A stretch of 64,000 nt of DNA from an uncultured Pelagimonas sp. (GCA_947499735.1 CANMPP010000003.1:62001-126000), one strand, 5' to 3'. Shown: positions 53,533 to 62,324, counted from the first letter of the stretch. The notes: generated by a model from the sequence alone, not told the origin. Made by a program: numbers and translations.

Positions 53533-54140
53533 TGCGTAAAATCGGAGCGCTCATTTTTCCCGGCTTTGAAATGCTCGATCTTTACGGGCCGCTGGAAATG
53601 TTCGGCTTGATGCCGGATGCGTTTCAGATTGATCTGATCGCAGAAATCTCTGGGCCGGTACCGGCCTCCAATGGGCCATCTTCGCTGGCAACCGCGTCAT
53701 TCTCTGACAGGTTCGACTATGATATTTTGCTCGTGCCTGGTGGTCGCGGCACCCGTAAAGAGGTTGATAACCCCGTCTTGATCGATTGGATCACGCAAGC
53801 CGGTGCACAGGCAGAGTTTACGCTGAGTGTTTGCACTGGGTCCATTCTGTTGGCGCAGGCCGGGATGTTGGATGGCAAACAAGCGACCACAAACAAAATG
53901 GGCTATGCCAATTTGACACCACGCTGGCCCAAAGTCGATTGGAAAGCAACCGCGCGTTGGGTTGAGGATGGCAATATTGTCACCTCATCGGGGGTGTCTG
54001 CCGGTATGGATATGGCGCTGGGGTTTATTGAACATCTCCACGGTTTGGACGCCGCAGAACAGGTTGCCAGATATGCGGAATATAGCTGGCATCGTGATAA
54101 ATCCCATGATCCTTTTGCCTCTGAATTCGGTCTGACCTGA
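53532..54140 (+). CDS. DJ-1/PfpI family protein
   Basis: A 202-residue DJ-1/PfpI-fold protein. GALIFPGFEMLDLYGPLEMF is the N-terminal strand, LLVPGGRGTR the glycine turn and FTLSVCTGSILLAQAGMLDG the nucleophile elbow with the cysteine near 101. The group includes isonitrile hydratases and AraC-associated amidase-like proteins. It is translationally coupled to hiuH and to the next gene, so it may take part in purine breakdown, but there is no direct evidence. Confidence 0.85.
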   Translation: MRKIGALIFPGFEMLDLYGPLEMFGLMPDAFQIDLIAEISGPVPASNGPSSLATASFSDRFDYDILLVPGGRGTRKEVDNPVLIDWITQAGAQAEFTLSVCTGSILLAQAGMLDGKQATTNKMGYANLTPRWPKVDWKATARWVEDGNIVTSSGVSAGMDMALGFIEHLHGLDAAEQVARYAEYSWHRDKSHDPFASEFGLT

Positions 54141-54691
54141 TGGTGGCCCGCGTGATTGTCACGGGGGCGAATGGATCTGGGAAAAGTTATTTTGCAAACT
54201 GTTTGGCACAGGCACGGCCAGATCTGCCTTTACAGTCTTTTGACGCGATCAAATTGACACAGAATTGGCAACAACGCGAAAGACGTGACGTCGACATGCA
54301 ATTGCAATCTGTCGTCACTGAGCATGTGTGGATTTTGGAAGGCGGGCCAAGTTTGTTGCCAATCGCATTGCCGCATGCGCAGGCGGTTGTCTGGCTGGAC
54401 CCGCCCTTTGCGACGCGGGCTTGGAGACTGGCGAAACGGCCTTGGGCCCATCTGGGGCAGACACGCCCGGAATTACCGCAGGGCAACCCGGACAGATTGG
54501 GACTTCAGTATCGCTTTGCCTACCACAGCCTGCGAAAAGAACACAGGTTTCGTGCTGATATTCACCGTCTGCTAAGTGAGTTGAACAGCCAGCAGCTGAT
54601 ATACCGATGCCGAAACAGGGCGGATTGTAAACAGGCATATTCCGAATTGGCACAAAGGCAGGCGAGGGGAACGGTTATCATCACCCCATAG
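54140..54691 (+). CDS. P-loop nucleoside/adenylate-kinase-like protein
   Basis: A 183-residue protein with Walker A GANGSGKSYFANCLAQ near residues 9-25 and an AVVWLDPPFATRAWRLAKRP block, as in small P-loop proteins annotated as adenylate kinase-like or FlaR-like (topology modulation) proteins. No lid domain typical of true adenylate kinase is evident. Its ATG overlaps the DJ-1 stop, so hiuH, the DJ-1 gene and this gene form one coupled operon. Substrate unknown. Confidence 0.72.
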   Translation: MVARVIVTGANGSGKSYFANCLAQARPDLPLQSFDAIKLTQNWQQRERRDVDMQLQSVVTEHVWILEGGPSLLPIALPHAQAVVWLDPPFATRAWRLAKRPWAHLGQTRPELPQGNPDRLGLQYRFAYHSLRKEHRFRADIHRLLSELNSQQLIYRCRNRADCKQAYSELAQRQARGTVIITP

Positions 54692-54959
54692 AATTGGGGT
54701 CTCGGATGACTTTGGCCTCTTTACGGGGGGCGCGCCGGATTATGATAATTGGACCGCGATCGACGATGGCAAGCCCGTTCAGATCCAGACCTATGCGACA
54801 ATCGAATTTACAGATCGGGCGATTGATCTCGCGGAGGCCAGGAACCTGACAATGTGCGAAATGGAGCGCATGCCTTTAGGTATTTTGGTACAGACAACCC
54901 TAGGCGCGAGCCTAGTCACGGGTTTCCATTATGACAATAATCTGTGTGCCGGATTGTAG
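54687..54959 (+). pseudogene. Coding-like orphan fragment
   Basis: An open frame without its own start encodes DDFGLFTGGAPDYDNW and later IEFTDRAIDLAEARNLTMCE before a stop at 54957-54959. The amino acid use looks protein-like (acidic, balanced, no obvious shadow pattern) up to about 54910, where it runs over the XRE gene's 3' end. I do not recognise the family. It may be the remnant of a gene lost when the adjacent cassette was rearranged. Confidence 0.3.
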
Positions 54960-55460
54960 TGCCTCATAGATATGAGGGCGGTCCGCTGGGTAGCGGTAAT
55001 AATCTCCGGCGTTCAAAACTTCGACAGCCTCTGTTGGACCAATCCGGGCCTGACCTGCACAGATTATGACATGTTCGATTGTCCCCAATGGGTGTGCCGG
55101 TGATGTGCGTTCTTCTTCGGGTTCCAAATCTGCGCGATAGATGTCGCGTCTTGTTCCGGGCAGACAATTTGCCAGCAACGTGGTTTGGAAACAGCTCTGA
55201 TCTGCGCTGAGCGTCATGCCTTCGTTCGCGCGTACAAGGGTGGTATCGGGTTTGTTGACTTCGAATAGGGATGCAAAGGGGACGCCCAATGCTGCGGCAA
55301 TGGCCCATAGCGTTTCGATGCTTGGATTGCCTTTGCCTGCCTCCAGCTGTGACATGGTGGATTTGGCCAAACCAGACTGGGTGGCCAAAGCGGACAAGCT
55401 TAGGCCGACACGTTTGCGTTCTCGTTTTATGGCGCTTGCGATCAAGTCGTTTGGAGTCAT
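54912..55460 (-). CDS. XRE family regulator with C-terminal cupin domain
   Basis: A 182-residue regulator. The helix-turn-helix is SLSALATQSGLAKSTMSQLEAG (12-40 region) and the C-terminal cupin has THIEHVIICAGQARIG-like blocks (IEHVIICAGQARIG, NAGDYYRYPADRPHIYEA), the ligand-binding domain of this subfamily. It is divergent from azlCD with an 8-bp palindrome between, so it probably controls both itself and the exporter in response to an amino acid or related ligand. Confidence 0.92.
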   Translation of the reverse strand: MTPNDLIASAIKRERKRVGLSLSALATQSGLAKSTMSQLEAGKGNPSIETLWAIAAALGVPFASLFEVNKPDTTLVRANEGMTLSADQSCFQTTLLANCLPGTRRDIYRADLEPEEERTSPAHPLGTIEHVIICAGQARIGPTEAVEVLNAGDYYRYPADRPHIYEALQSGTQIIVIMETRD

Positions 55461-55505
55461 GGTCGTTTTTTATTTCGAACGATTGTATTTTATAATGTGA
55501 AATCT

Positions 55506-55527
55506 TATGTTCGCCATATCGAACATA
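55506..55527. promoter_or_regulatory. Palindromic operator between XRE gene and azlC
   Basis: TATGTTCG-CCATAT-CGAACATA is a perfect 8-bp inverted repeat (55506-55527) in the 89-base gap between two divergent genes. The GTTCG-6-CGAAC core is typical in size for an XRE-type dimer site. Confidence 0.65.
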
Positions 55528-55549
55528 CAACACATTTAAAGAAACGATC

Positions 55550-56254
55550 ATGACCAAACCCAACCCGTTTTTACAAACAGATGTCGCACTAGGTGCGCGT
55601 GATGTGATTCCGCTTGCCTTAGCCGCAATGAGCTATGGCGCCGCCTTTGGTCTTTTGGCGGTCCAATCTGGGTTTTCCATTTTGCAATCCATCAGTATGA
55701 GCGCCCTTGTTTTTGGCGGATCCGCCCAGTTGGTTGCATTGGATCAATTGACGGCAGGCGCGGGCGCTGTGGCGGCCATATTGGCAGGCGCGGCCCTAAA
55801 TTTGCGGATTTTGTTGATTACGGCCAGCATGCGATATGCGTTTGAAGGGCAACCTTGGTGGAAAATCTTGATCGGGGCGCATTTGGCCACGGATGCATCC
55901 ATCGCCTTGATGCAAAGCGCCAAGAACCGGGGCATGTTGGCGAGCTACTGGTACCTCTTTGGCGGGGGCAGTTTTTTGCTATTGGCATGGATCTTGTCCG
56001 CAGGTGTTGGATCGCTGTTATCCAAAAGTATTCCCAATCCTGAACGTTTTGGCCTCGATTTTGCGATTGTTGCGGCCTTTGTCGCGCTGTTGCCAAACCT
56101 TTGGCGTGGTCGGACGGATGTGGTGCCTTGGAGCGTGGCAGCGGGCACTGTGATTTGTTTCACGGCCATGTTTCCGGACCAATCTGGTTTCGCCTTGATC
56201 CTTGGTGCCGTTCTGGGGGCAGTTACAGCAGGGGTACTGACGAATGACGAATGA
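55550..56254 (+). CDS. azlC: Branched-chain amino acid exporter, large subunit AzlC
   Basis: A 234-residue membrane protein with about six helices. PLALAAMSYGAAFGLLAVQSG and SALVFGGSAQLVALDQL are the AzlC signatures. It pairs with AzlD to export branched-chain amino acids or analogues. The 3' end overlaps azlD by 11 bases. Confidence 0.9.
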   Translation: MTKPNPFLQTDVALGARDVIPLALAAMSYGAAFGLLAVQSGFSILQSISMSALVFGGSAQLVALDQLTAGAGAVAAILAGAALNLRILLITASMRYAFEGQPWWKILIGAHLATDASIALMQSAKNRGMLASYWYLFGGGSFLLLAWILSAGVGSLLSKSIPNPERFGLDFAIVAAFVALLPNLWRGRTDVVPWSVAAGTVICFTAMFPDQSGFALILGAVLGAVTAGVLTNDE

Positions 56255-56549
56255 GATCTGGATCACGCTTTTGGCCTTGGGCGGCGTTAGCTTTGCTATC
56301 CGTTTAGGGGGCTTCCTTTTGGCGCAACATTTGCCGCAAGACGGGCCTTGGGCGCGTGGAATGGAGGCCTTGCCGGGATGCTTGGTGGCCAGCCTTGTCG
56401 CGATGATGATGATCAAGGGCGGACCCGTGGAATGGGGGGCTGGGGTTGTTGTCTTCTTGGTGGCGTTGAAAACGCGCAACCTGCCGGTATCGATGATTGC
56501 AGGCATGCTCTGTGTGGCGGGGTTGCGTGGCTTGGTGATGTTAAACTAG
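56244..56549 (+). CDS. azlD: Branched-chain amino acid exporter, small subunit AzlD
   Basis: A 101-residue membrane protein with four helices, partner of AzlC. It has the R-x-x-P/G-like start of the family (AIRLGGFLLAQHLPQ) followed by MEALPGCLVASLVAMMM and a final AGMLCVAGLRGL. Starts inside the azlC 3' end. Confidence 0.88.
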   Translation: MTNEIWITLLALGGVSFAIRLGGFLLAQHLPQDGPWARGMEALPGCLVASLVAMMMIKGGPVEWGAGVVVFLVALKTRNLPVSMIAGMLCVAGLRGLVMLN

Positions 56550-56617
56550 CTTTATATGCTGGTTGTTATGGAAAGCCCTCTCGACACGAGGGCCTACAAT
56601 GACTATTTCCCGCTGCC

Positions 56618-57088
56618 ATGGCTAAACCTAAAACTGATCCGAATTACAAAGTTCTCTCTGAAAATCGCCGCGCGCGATATGACTATGCTATCGAAGATGA
56701 CATAGAATGCGGGATTATGTTGACGGGGCCAGAGGTGAAATCCATGCGCCTGCAAGCACCCAATATTGCGGAATCCTATGCCACAGTTGAAGATGGTGAA
56801 CTGTGGTTGGTGAATTCCTATATCGCGCCGTATGACCGGGCGATGTTCAAACATGTTGAACGCCGCCGCCGCAAATTGCTGGCCTCAAAGCGCGAAATCG
56901 CGCGGATGTGGAATGATACACAGCGCAAAGGCATGACGCTGGTGCCGCTGGTTCTGTATTTTAACCATAAAGGCATCGCCAAAATTAAAATTGGCATCGC
57001 CAAAGGTAAAAAGAACCACGACAAACGTGAAAGCGACGCCAAACGTGATTGGGGCCGCCAAAAGCAACGTTTGTTGAAAGAGCGCTGA
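56618..57088 (+). CDS. smpB: SsrA-binding protein
   Basis: A 156-residue SmpB, which carries tmRNA to stalled ribosomes. [21 protein letters not shown] and [13 protein letters not shown] are the N-terminal blocks, [18 protein letters not shown] the central RNA-contacting strand, and the basic tail [20 protein letters not shown] enters the mRNA channel. No tmRNA gene is visible in the window. A short GCCCTC/GAGGGC hairpin (56575-56593) lies in the gap before it. Confidence 0.96.
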   Translation: MAKPKTDPNYKVLSENRRARYDYAIEDDIECGIMLTGPEVKSMRLQAPNIAESYATVEDGELWLVNSYIAPYDRAMFKHVERRRRKLLASKREIARMWNDTQRKGMTLVPLVLYFNHKGIAKIKIGIAKGKKNHDKRESDAKRDWGRQKQRLLKER

Positions 57089-57227
57089 CCTTTAAAACCA
57101 TTCGTTTCCATTTGACGCCACGTCTTTAGGGGAGTTCTGCGCATCTATTCCCGTAGAGACTTCTGCGCCCAAAGGTTAACTTACCTTCAGTTCAATAGCG
57201 TAAATCGTAATATGGAGGGACGACGCC

Positions 57228-57485
57228 ATGGAAGGTCTTTTGGTAAATTTGCTGGCAGGTGCCGCAGGTGGTAACGCAGCTGGCTTTAGCCTGAAAAACC
57301 TGGACCAAGGCGTCATTGTAAACTCCATTGCAGGTATCGTAGGCGGTGGTGTTGGTGGTCAAATTCTTAGCATGATCGCCGGTGGTGGCCTTGAGGGTAT
57401 CGTAGGCCAGATCGCTGGTGGTGGTGTTGGTGGTGCGGGTGTCTTGGCAATTGTTGGCATCGTCAAGAATGCACTGGCGAAATAA
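57228..57485 (+). CDS. Small glycine-rich membrane protein
   Basis: An 85-residue protein, MEGLLVNLLAGAAGGNAAG at the start, almost wholly composed of G, A, I, V and L with repeated I-V-G-G-G-V-G-G and I-A-G-G-G-V-G-G motifs. Two or three glycine-zipper helices are likely, as in small membrane-inserting or oligomerising proteins. Family unknown. GGAGGG precedes the ATG and a very strong terminator follows, which suggests a highly expressed single-gene unit. Confidence 0.7.
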   Translation: MEGLLVNLLAGAAGGNAAGFSLKNLDQGVIVNSIAGIVGGGVGGQILSMIAGGGLEGIVGQIAGGGVGGAGVLAIVGIVKNALAK

Positions 57486-57561
57486 TTCGCGGATTTCCTA
57501 GTACCGAGTGCTTTCAGTTTCCTATTTTCCGAGTGTGGGCATTTTTCGCCCGTGTGTGGGG

Positions 57562-57592
57562 ACCCCGGTGCAGTGATGCACCGGGGTTTTTC
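57562..57592 (+). terminator. Strong rho-independent terminator
   Basis: ACCCCGGTGCA and TGCACCGGGGT form a perfect 11-bp stem with a 4-base loop, followed by a run of T. It lies 77 bases past the glycine-rich gene's stop. Confidence 0.92.
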
Positions 57593-57686
57593 TATAGGTG
57601 ATTTATGTTCAACTGCCTTGCATGGATGCGTCGAGGGGTCTAAGGACGGGCGACTCTTGTGACATCTTTGTAAAAGGCGTGACCTC

Positions 57687-58541
57687 ATGGCCGATGATCC
57701 AAAAATTCTGGTCTCAACGGACTGGCTGGGCCAGCGGTTGGGTGATCCGGGTATACGGATTTTGGATGCCAGTTGGTATTTGCCGGCCATGCAACGTGAC
57801 GCATATAGCGAATATTGCGCCGGACATATTCCGGGAGCGATGTTTTTCGACATTGATGCGGTCTCTGATCCTGACAGCGATTTGCCGCATATGGTTCCAA
57901 ACAGCGGCCATTTCGAACAAGCGGTCGCAGCATTGGGAATTTCCAATGGGGATCAAGTGGTTGTCTATGATGGGGCAGGCCTGTTTTCTGCCGCGCGGGT
58001 TTGGTGGTTGTTGCGCCATATGGGGCATGACACGGTCGCAGTTCTAGATGGTGGTTTGCCAAAATGGACCGTGGAAGGGCGACCTGTCACCGACGATCAA
58101 AGCGATGTCGTAGCAGGACAGTTTAAAGCGAAACCTCAAGCAACCCTGTTGCGGGATGTGGCGCAAGTTCTGGATGTTATAAACAGCGGATCTGCGCAGA
58201 TTGCGGATGCACGAGGTGCGGCGCGTTTCAAGGGCGAAGCGGCCGAGCCACGTGCCGGTCTGCGATCTGGTCATATGCCGGGCGCACGCAACATTCCTTT
58301 TGACGCTGTGCTGACGGAAGGCGGGCAAATGCGGCCCGTGGCGCAGTTGGCTGACATATTCAAGGCAGCAGGGATCGACCTGACACAGCCTGTTATCACC
58401 TCATGCGGGTCTGGCGTAACTGCCGCCGTTTTGACACTGGCCCTGACCCGGCTGGGGCATTCTGAGAATGCTCTTTATGACGGATCATGGGCAGAATGGG
58501 GCGGGGAGCCCGCCTTGCCGATTGCAACCGGAGAAAGCTGA
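57687..58541 (+). CDS. sseA: 3-mercaptopyruvate sulfurtransferase
   Basis: A 284-residue tandem rhodanese. The N-terminal inactive domain starts LVSTDWLGQRLGDPGIRILD; the C-terminal domain has the active-site loop CGSGVTAAV with Cys near 240. The CGSGVTA loop, rather than the CRxGxR of thiosulfate sulfurtransferases, points to mercaptopyruvate as donor. Its TGA overlaps the start of the aminotransferase (TGATG), linking cysteine transamination and sulfur transfer. Confidence 0.92.
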   Translation: MADDPKILVSTDWLGQRLGDPGIRILDASWYLPAMQRDAYSEYCAGHIPGAMFFDIDAVSDPDSDLPHMVPNSGHFEQAVAALGISNGDQVVVYDGAGLFSAARVWWLLRHMGHDTVAVLDGGLPKWTVEGRPVTDDQSDVVAGQFKAKPQATLLRDVAQVLDVINSGSAQIADARGAARFKGEAAEPRAGLRSGHMPGARNIPFDAVLTEGGQMRPVAQLADIFKAAGIDLTQPVITSCGSGVTAAVLTLALTRLGHSENALYDGSWAEWGGEPALPIATGES

Positions 58542-59725
58542 TGTTTGAAGCGCTGAAAGAACAGCCCAAAGACAAAATTCTGGCCCTTGTGCAGATGTAT
58601 AAGGAAGATCCTCGCACAGATAAGATCGATCTGGGCGTAGGTGTCTATAAAGACGCGACGGGCGCTACGCCAATTATGCGTGCTGTAAAAGCGGCGGAAA
58701 AGCAGCTTTGGGAAGTCGAGCAATCCAAAAGCTATACGGCTTTGTCCGGCGATCCGGCCTTTGGCGATGCGATGCGTGATATGCTGTTGGCCGATAGTGT
58801 CTCTGCCGAAAATGTTGCCGCTGTTGCAACACCTGGGGGGACTGGTGCCGTGCGTCAGGCGTTCGATCTGGTGCAAATGGCCAATAAAGATGCGCGCATC
58901 TTTGTGTCCGACCCGACATGGCCGAACCACCTGTCGATCCTAAAGCACATGGCGCTGCCAACCGTGATGTATCGCTATTTCGATGCGGAAACGCGTGGCG
59001 TGAATTTTGAGGGCATGATCGAAGATCTGGGTGCGTTGAAAGCTGGTGATGTTGTGCTGTTGCATGGCTGCTGCCACAACCCAACAGGTGCGAACCTGAA
59101 CATGACGCAATGGCAGGCTGTCATTGACCTGATGCTGGAAAAAGGCGCGATCCCTATGATCGATATCGCCTATCAGGGCTTTGGTGATGGTCTGGAAGAA
59201 GACGCACAGGCAACCCGCTTGGTTGCGTCCAGCATGCCTGAAACGATCATTGCAGCCAGCTGTTCCAAGAATTTTGGTATCTACCGTGAACGTACGGGCC
59301 TGTTGATGACGGTCTGCAACGATCCGTCCAAAAAGGCGCTGAACCAAGGTACGCTGAACTATCTGAACCGCCAGAACTATTCCTTCCCGCCAGATCATGG
59401 TGCGCGTTTGGTGACAATGGTTCTGACCGATCCAACGCTAAAGGCGGATTGGAAGGCAGAATTGGAAGAGGTCCGCACAGGTATGCTGGCGCTTCGCACG
59501 CAGCTGGCTGGCGAATTGCAACGCTTGTCCGGGTCTGACCGGTTTGGTTTCTTAGCAGAGCACCGCGGCATGTTTTCCCGCGTTGGTGCAACACCAGAGC
59601 AGGTGGAAAAACTGCGCGTGGATCACAGCGTTTACATGGTTGGCGACAGCCGCATGAATATTGCTGGTCTGAACGCACAGACCGTGCCAATTCTGGCTGA
59701 TGCGATCATCAAAGCGGGCGTTTAA
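58541..59725 (+). CDS. Aromatic amino acid/aspartate aminotransferase
   Basis: A 394-residue class I PLP aminotransferase (TyrB/AspC-like). LGVGVYKDATGATPIMRAV, HGCCHNPTGANL and IAASCSKNFGIYRERTG are the signatures, with the PLP lysine near residue 241 in SCSKNFG. The start at 58541 overlaps sseA. An enzyme making 3-mercaptopyruvate from cysteine would feed SseA, an appealing but unproven reason for the coupling. Confidence 0.93.
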   Translation: MFEALKEQPKDKILALVQMYKEDPRTDKIDLGVGVYKDATGATPIMRAVKAAEKQLWEVEQSKSYTALSGDPAFGDAMRDMLLADSVSAENVAAVATPGGTGAVRQAFDLVQMANKDARIFVSDPTWPNHLSILKHMALPTVMYRYFDAETRGVNFEGMIEDLGALKAGDVVLLHGCCHNPTGANLNMTQWQAVIDLMLEKGAIPMIDIAYQGFGDGLEEDAQATRLVASSMPETIIAASCSKNFGIYRERTGLLMTVCNDPSKKALNQGTLNYLNRQNYSFPPDHGARLVTMVLTDPTLKADWKAELEEVRTGMLALRTQLAGELQRLSGSDRFGFLAEHRGMFSRVGATPEQVEKLRVDHSVYMVGDSRMNIAGLNAQTVPILADAIIKAGV

Positions 59726-59732
59726 TGCCTTT

Positions 59733-59764
59733 CGCCCCTGCTGAAAGTGTCTTTGGCAGGGGCG
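59733..59764 (+). other. Intercistronic hairpin between aminotransferase and GNAT genes
   Basis: CGCCCCTGC (59733-59741) and GCAGGGGCG (59756-59764) form a perfect 9-bp stem with a 14-base loop, eight bases past the aminotransferase stop. No T-run follows, so it may stabilise the 3' end of the upstream message or end it weakly. Confidence 0.6.
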
Positions 59765-59783
59765 GGCCAAAAGGGGATGTGCG

Positions 59784-60290
59784 ATGTCGTTGAGGTTGGC
59801 CATTCCCGATGACGCGCCAAGCCTTGCAGTTGTGTCATGTGAGGTTTGGGTTGGCACCTATCTGAAAGACGGCGTGTCCCCTTTCTTTGCCAAATACGTG
59901 TTAGAGACATTTCGGGCAGAGGCGTTTGCTGCGCCACTGCAAGATCCGAATGAACATTTCATTGTCTCACAAAATACTGTCGGAATTGATGGTTTTATTC
60001 GTCTGACCAAAGGCAAAACAGACCCTGTGTCGGCCAAGTCGAATTTGGAAATCACGACACTATATGTTCAGCCGCGCCACCATGGAAAAGGGATCGGCCT
60101 TGCTTTGCTTAATGCGGGTCTTGATTGGGCGCGTGGCGCAGGGGCTAGCTCTGTTTGGTTGACGACAAATTCGGAAAATACGCCTGCAATCGCGTTTTAC
60201 AAACGTCAGGGATTTGAGGTCATAGGCCAAACCCATTTCACGATTGACGATCAGGCCTATCTGAATGATGTCTTTCTTAAGACCATATAG
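59784..60290 (+). CDS. GNAT family N-acetyltransferase
   Basis: A 168-residue acetyltransferase. It starts LRLAIPDDAPSLAVVSCEVW; the acetyl-CoA-binding motif A is LYVQPRHHGKGIGLALLNAG and motif B is TTNSENTPAIAFYKRQGFEV. Substrate unknown. It follows the aminotransferase by 58 bases across a hairpin and converges on the hydrolase gene four bases away. Confidence 0.9.
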   Translation: MSLRLAIPDDAPSLAVVSCEVWVGTYLKDGVSPFFAKYVLETFRAEAFAAPLQDPNEHFIVSQNTVGIDGFIRLTKGKTDPVSAKSNLEITTLYVQPRHHGKGIGLALLNAGLDWARGAGASSVWLTTNSENTPAIAFYKRQGFEVIGQTHFTIDDQAYLNDVFLKTI

Positions 60291-60293
60291 TGC

Positions 60294-61058
60294 CTATTGA
60301 ATTGCCATGCTGATGGCACGCCCGAGGCCACGTAGATTATCATCGCTCAGGTTGTGACCAGCATTTGGGACAACAAGGCAGCGAACACCACGATCCTCTA
60401 ACCCGTCAGCCGCAGGGTAGGGGAGCGAATTTTGCCCAATGATATAGGTCTTCTGCGCTGGGTGGCTGAACAGCATTTGCCGCCAGTCTTGCGATTCCCC
60501 TTCGACCAGCGATGTCGCCCCGCGATACACAGCGTGCGGTAGTGAAGATCGCAGGGTTGTGGCCCATCCTTCAGCGCCGTTTTCTTTGGCTTGCGCAATT
60601 GTTTCGTCATGGCCGTGTTGGACGTAATCCAGTTCAGTCATCGCAGCGATGGCTTGGCTACCAGCGCCGCCGCCTGCATCCAGATTGGCCTCTGCTAAAA
60701 TAAGATGTTTGACACGACGGCCCAGCAGCATCGCGGCATCCAAGGCGACCGTGCCGCCAAAGGAATGCCCGTATAGATCTAGACGATCATATCCCATTTG
60801 ACGCACAAACTGGGAAATGTAGCGACTGTGATCTGGCACGCGATATCCAAAATCCACAGGTTTGTCGCTATAACCAAACCCCAACATATCCACCAAGATC
60901 AGGCTGCGCCCGGACAAGGCTGAATATCGACTGAGCTCTTGATAATCGAAACTAGATGCTCGCCCCAACCCGTGCAAAATGACCAAAGGCCGCCCGGAGC
61001 CGCTAAATTCGATGTAACGAAGGGTCGCCCCGGTTTTTTCATCCCGGAATGTTTTCAT
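60294..61058 (-). CDS. Alpha/beta hydrolase
   Basis: A 254-residue alpha/beta-hydrolase-fold protein. VILHGLGRASSFDYQ holds the oxyanion HG motif, DLYGHSFGGTVALDAA the nucleophile serine (near 97) and CLVVPNAGHNLSDDN the catalytic histidine. No signal peptide. Substrate not deducible; convergent with the GNAT gene and divergent from deoC. Confidence 0.88.
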   Translation of the reverse strand: MKTFRDEKTGATLRYIEFSGSGRPLVILHGLGRASSFDYQELSRYSALSGRSLILVDMLGFGYSDKPVDFGYRVPDHSRYISQFVRQMGYDRLDLYGHSFGGTVALDAAMLLGRRVKHLILAEANLDAGGGAGSQAIAAMTELDYVQHGHDETIAQAKENGAEGWATTLRSSLPHAVYRGATSLVEGESQDWRQMLFSHPAQKTYIIGQNSLPYPAADGLEDRGVRCLVVPNAGHNLSDDNLRGLGRAISMAIQ

Positions 61059-61334
61059 GTCCGTCCCTCAGTCTTGGTGTGGAGGGATTGTATAGGCGGT
61101 GATCAAGCCGTTTGAAAAGGGACTATTTATGGGATCACTTTGGGCTGGATAGGTTTCGGGTGTGATGCGGATGGCATAACCCGTAGATCATAGGGTCTGT
61201 GCATCATGCCGCGTTGAAATTTAAGAACGCAGGCTGGGTCATTGTCATGCGGGCAAGGTGTCTCCAAATGCTTGCCTTCCCGTTGCACCCATGCGAATTT
61301 GACCAAAATGTCAAATTTCATCCGCAGGACCGAT

Positions 61335-62324
61335 ATGCAGACCAGTACCAGTGTTCATACACATCAGCTTCCTCAGGCCGTTGAGCCGCGCAATCCCGGA
61401 TTTGCGTTGGATATGGATGTGGTTGCCGCGATGACCGCCAACCGCTCAGCGATTGAGCGGCGGTGTGCAACCTTGCCCGGTCGGAGATCGGTGAAAAAGG
61501 ATCATCAGGCGGCTTGGTTGGCGCGCGCGATTGCTTGCATCGATCTGACCACATTGGCAGGGGATGACACCGCTGCGCGCGTGCGTCGCCTCTGTGCCAA
61601 AGCACGCCAGCCGGTGCGTGCCGATCTGCTAGAGGCGCTGGGTCTTGAGGGGCTGACAACGGGCGCGGTCTGTGTCTATCACGACATGATCGAAACCGCG
61701 GTTGAGGCATTGGAAGGCACTGGTATTCCTGTTGCGGCCGTGTCCACGGGTTTTCCCGCGGGTCTGTCGCCCTTTCATTTGCGTGTGGCCGAAATTGAAG
61801 AAAGCGTGCGCGCTGGCGCTGCTGAGATTGATATCGTGATTTCGCGCCGCCATGTTCTGTCGGGCAATTGGCAGGCGCTCTATGAGGAAATGAAGGCCTT
61901 TCGTGCCGCCTGTGGTGAGGCGCATGTGAAGGCGATTTTGGCAACGGGCGAATTGGGCACGCTGCAAAATGTCGCGAAAGCGTCCATGATTTGCATGATG
62001 GCAGGTGCGGATTTCATCAAGACCTCAACCGGCAAGGAAAGCGTGAATGCCACGCTGCCTGTGTCGTTGGTTATGATCCGAGCCATCCGTCAGTTCCACG
62101 ACATGACCGGCTATCGCGTAGGCTACAAACCGGCGGGCGGCATTTCCAAAGCCAAGGATTCATTGGTCTATCTGTCGCTGATGAAAGAAGAATTGGGCGA
62201 TCGTTGGCTACAGCCAGATCTGTTCCGCTTTGGCGCGTCATCCTTGCTGGGTGATATCGAACGGCAATTGGAACACCATGTGACCGGGGCCTATTCGGCC
62301 AGCTGGCGTCATTCGGCGGCATAG
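61335..62324 (+). CDS. deoC: Deoxyribose-phosphate aldolase
   Basis: A 329-residue class I aldolase that cleaves 2-deoxyribose-5-phosphate in nucleoside salvage. CIDLTTLAGDDTAARVRRLC, EIDIVISRRHVLSG, VKAILATGELG and the Schiff-base FIKTSTGKESVNAT (Lys near 229) are the landmarks; GYKPAGGISKAKD follows. GCAGGA precedes the ATG at 61335; the frame continues to 61242 without support. It is longer than E. coli DeoC (259 residues), with ~60 extra residues at the N-terminus. Followed after 59 bases by an aldehyde dehydrogenase on the same strand. Confidence 0.95.
   Translation: MQTSTSVHTHQLPQAVEPRNPGFALDMDVVAAMTANRSAIERRCATLPGRRSVKKDHQAAWLARAIACIDLTTLAGDDTAARVRRLCAKARQPVRADLLEALGLEGLTTGAVCVYHDMIETAVEALEGTGIPVAAVSTGFPAGLSPFHLRVAEIEESVRAGAAEIDIVISRRHVLSGNWQALYEEMKAFRAACGEAHVKAILATGELGTLQNVAKASMICMMAGADFIKTSTGKESVNATLPVSLVMIRAIRQFHDMTGYRVGYKPAGGISKAKDSLVYLSLMKEELGDRWLQPDLFRFGASSLLGDIERQLEHHVTGAYSASWRHSAA

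Noticed and set aside
53697-54653. Antisense frames across the DJ-1 and P-loop genes
   Set aside because: Mirror frames of supported genes without start signals.
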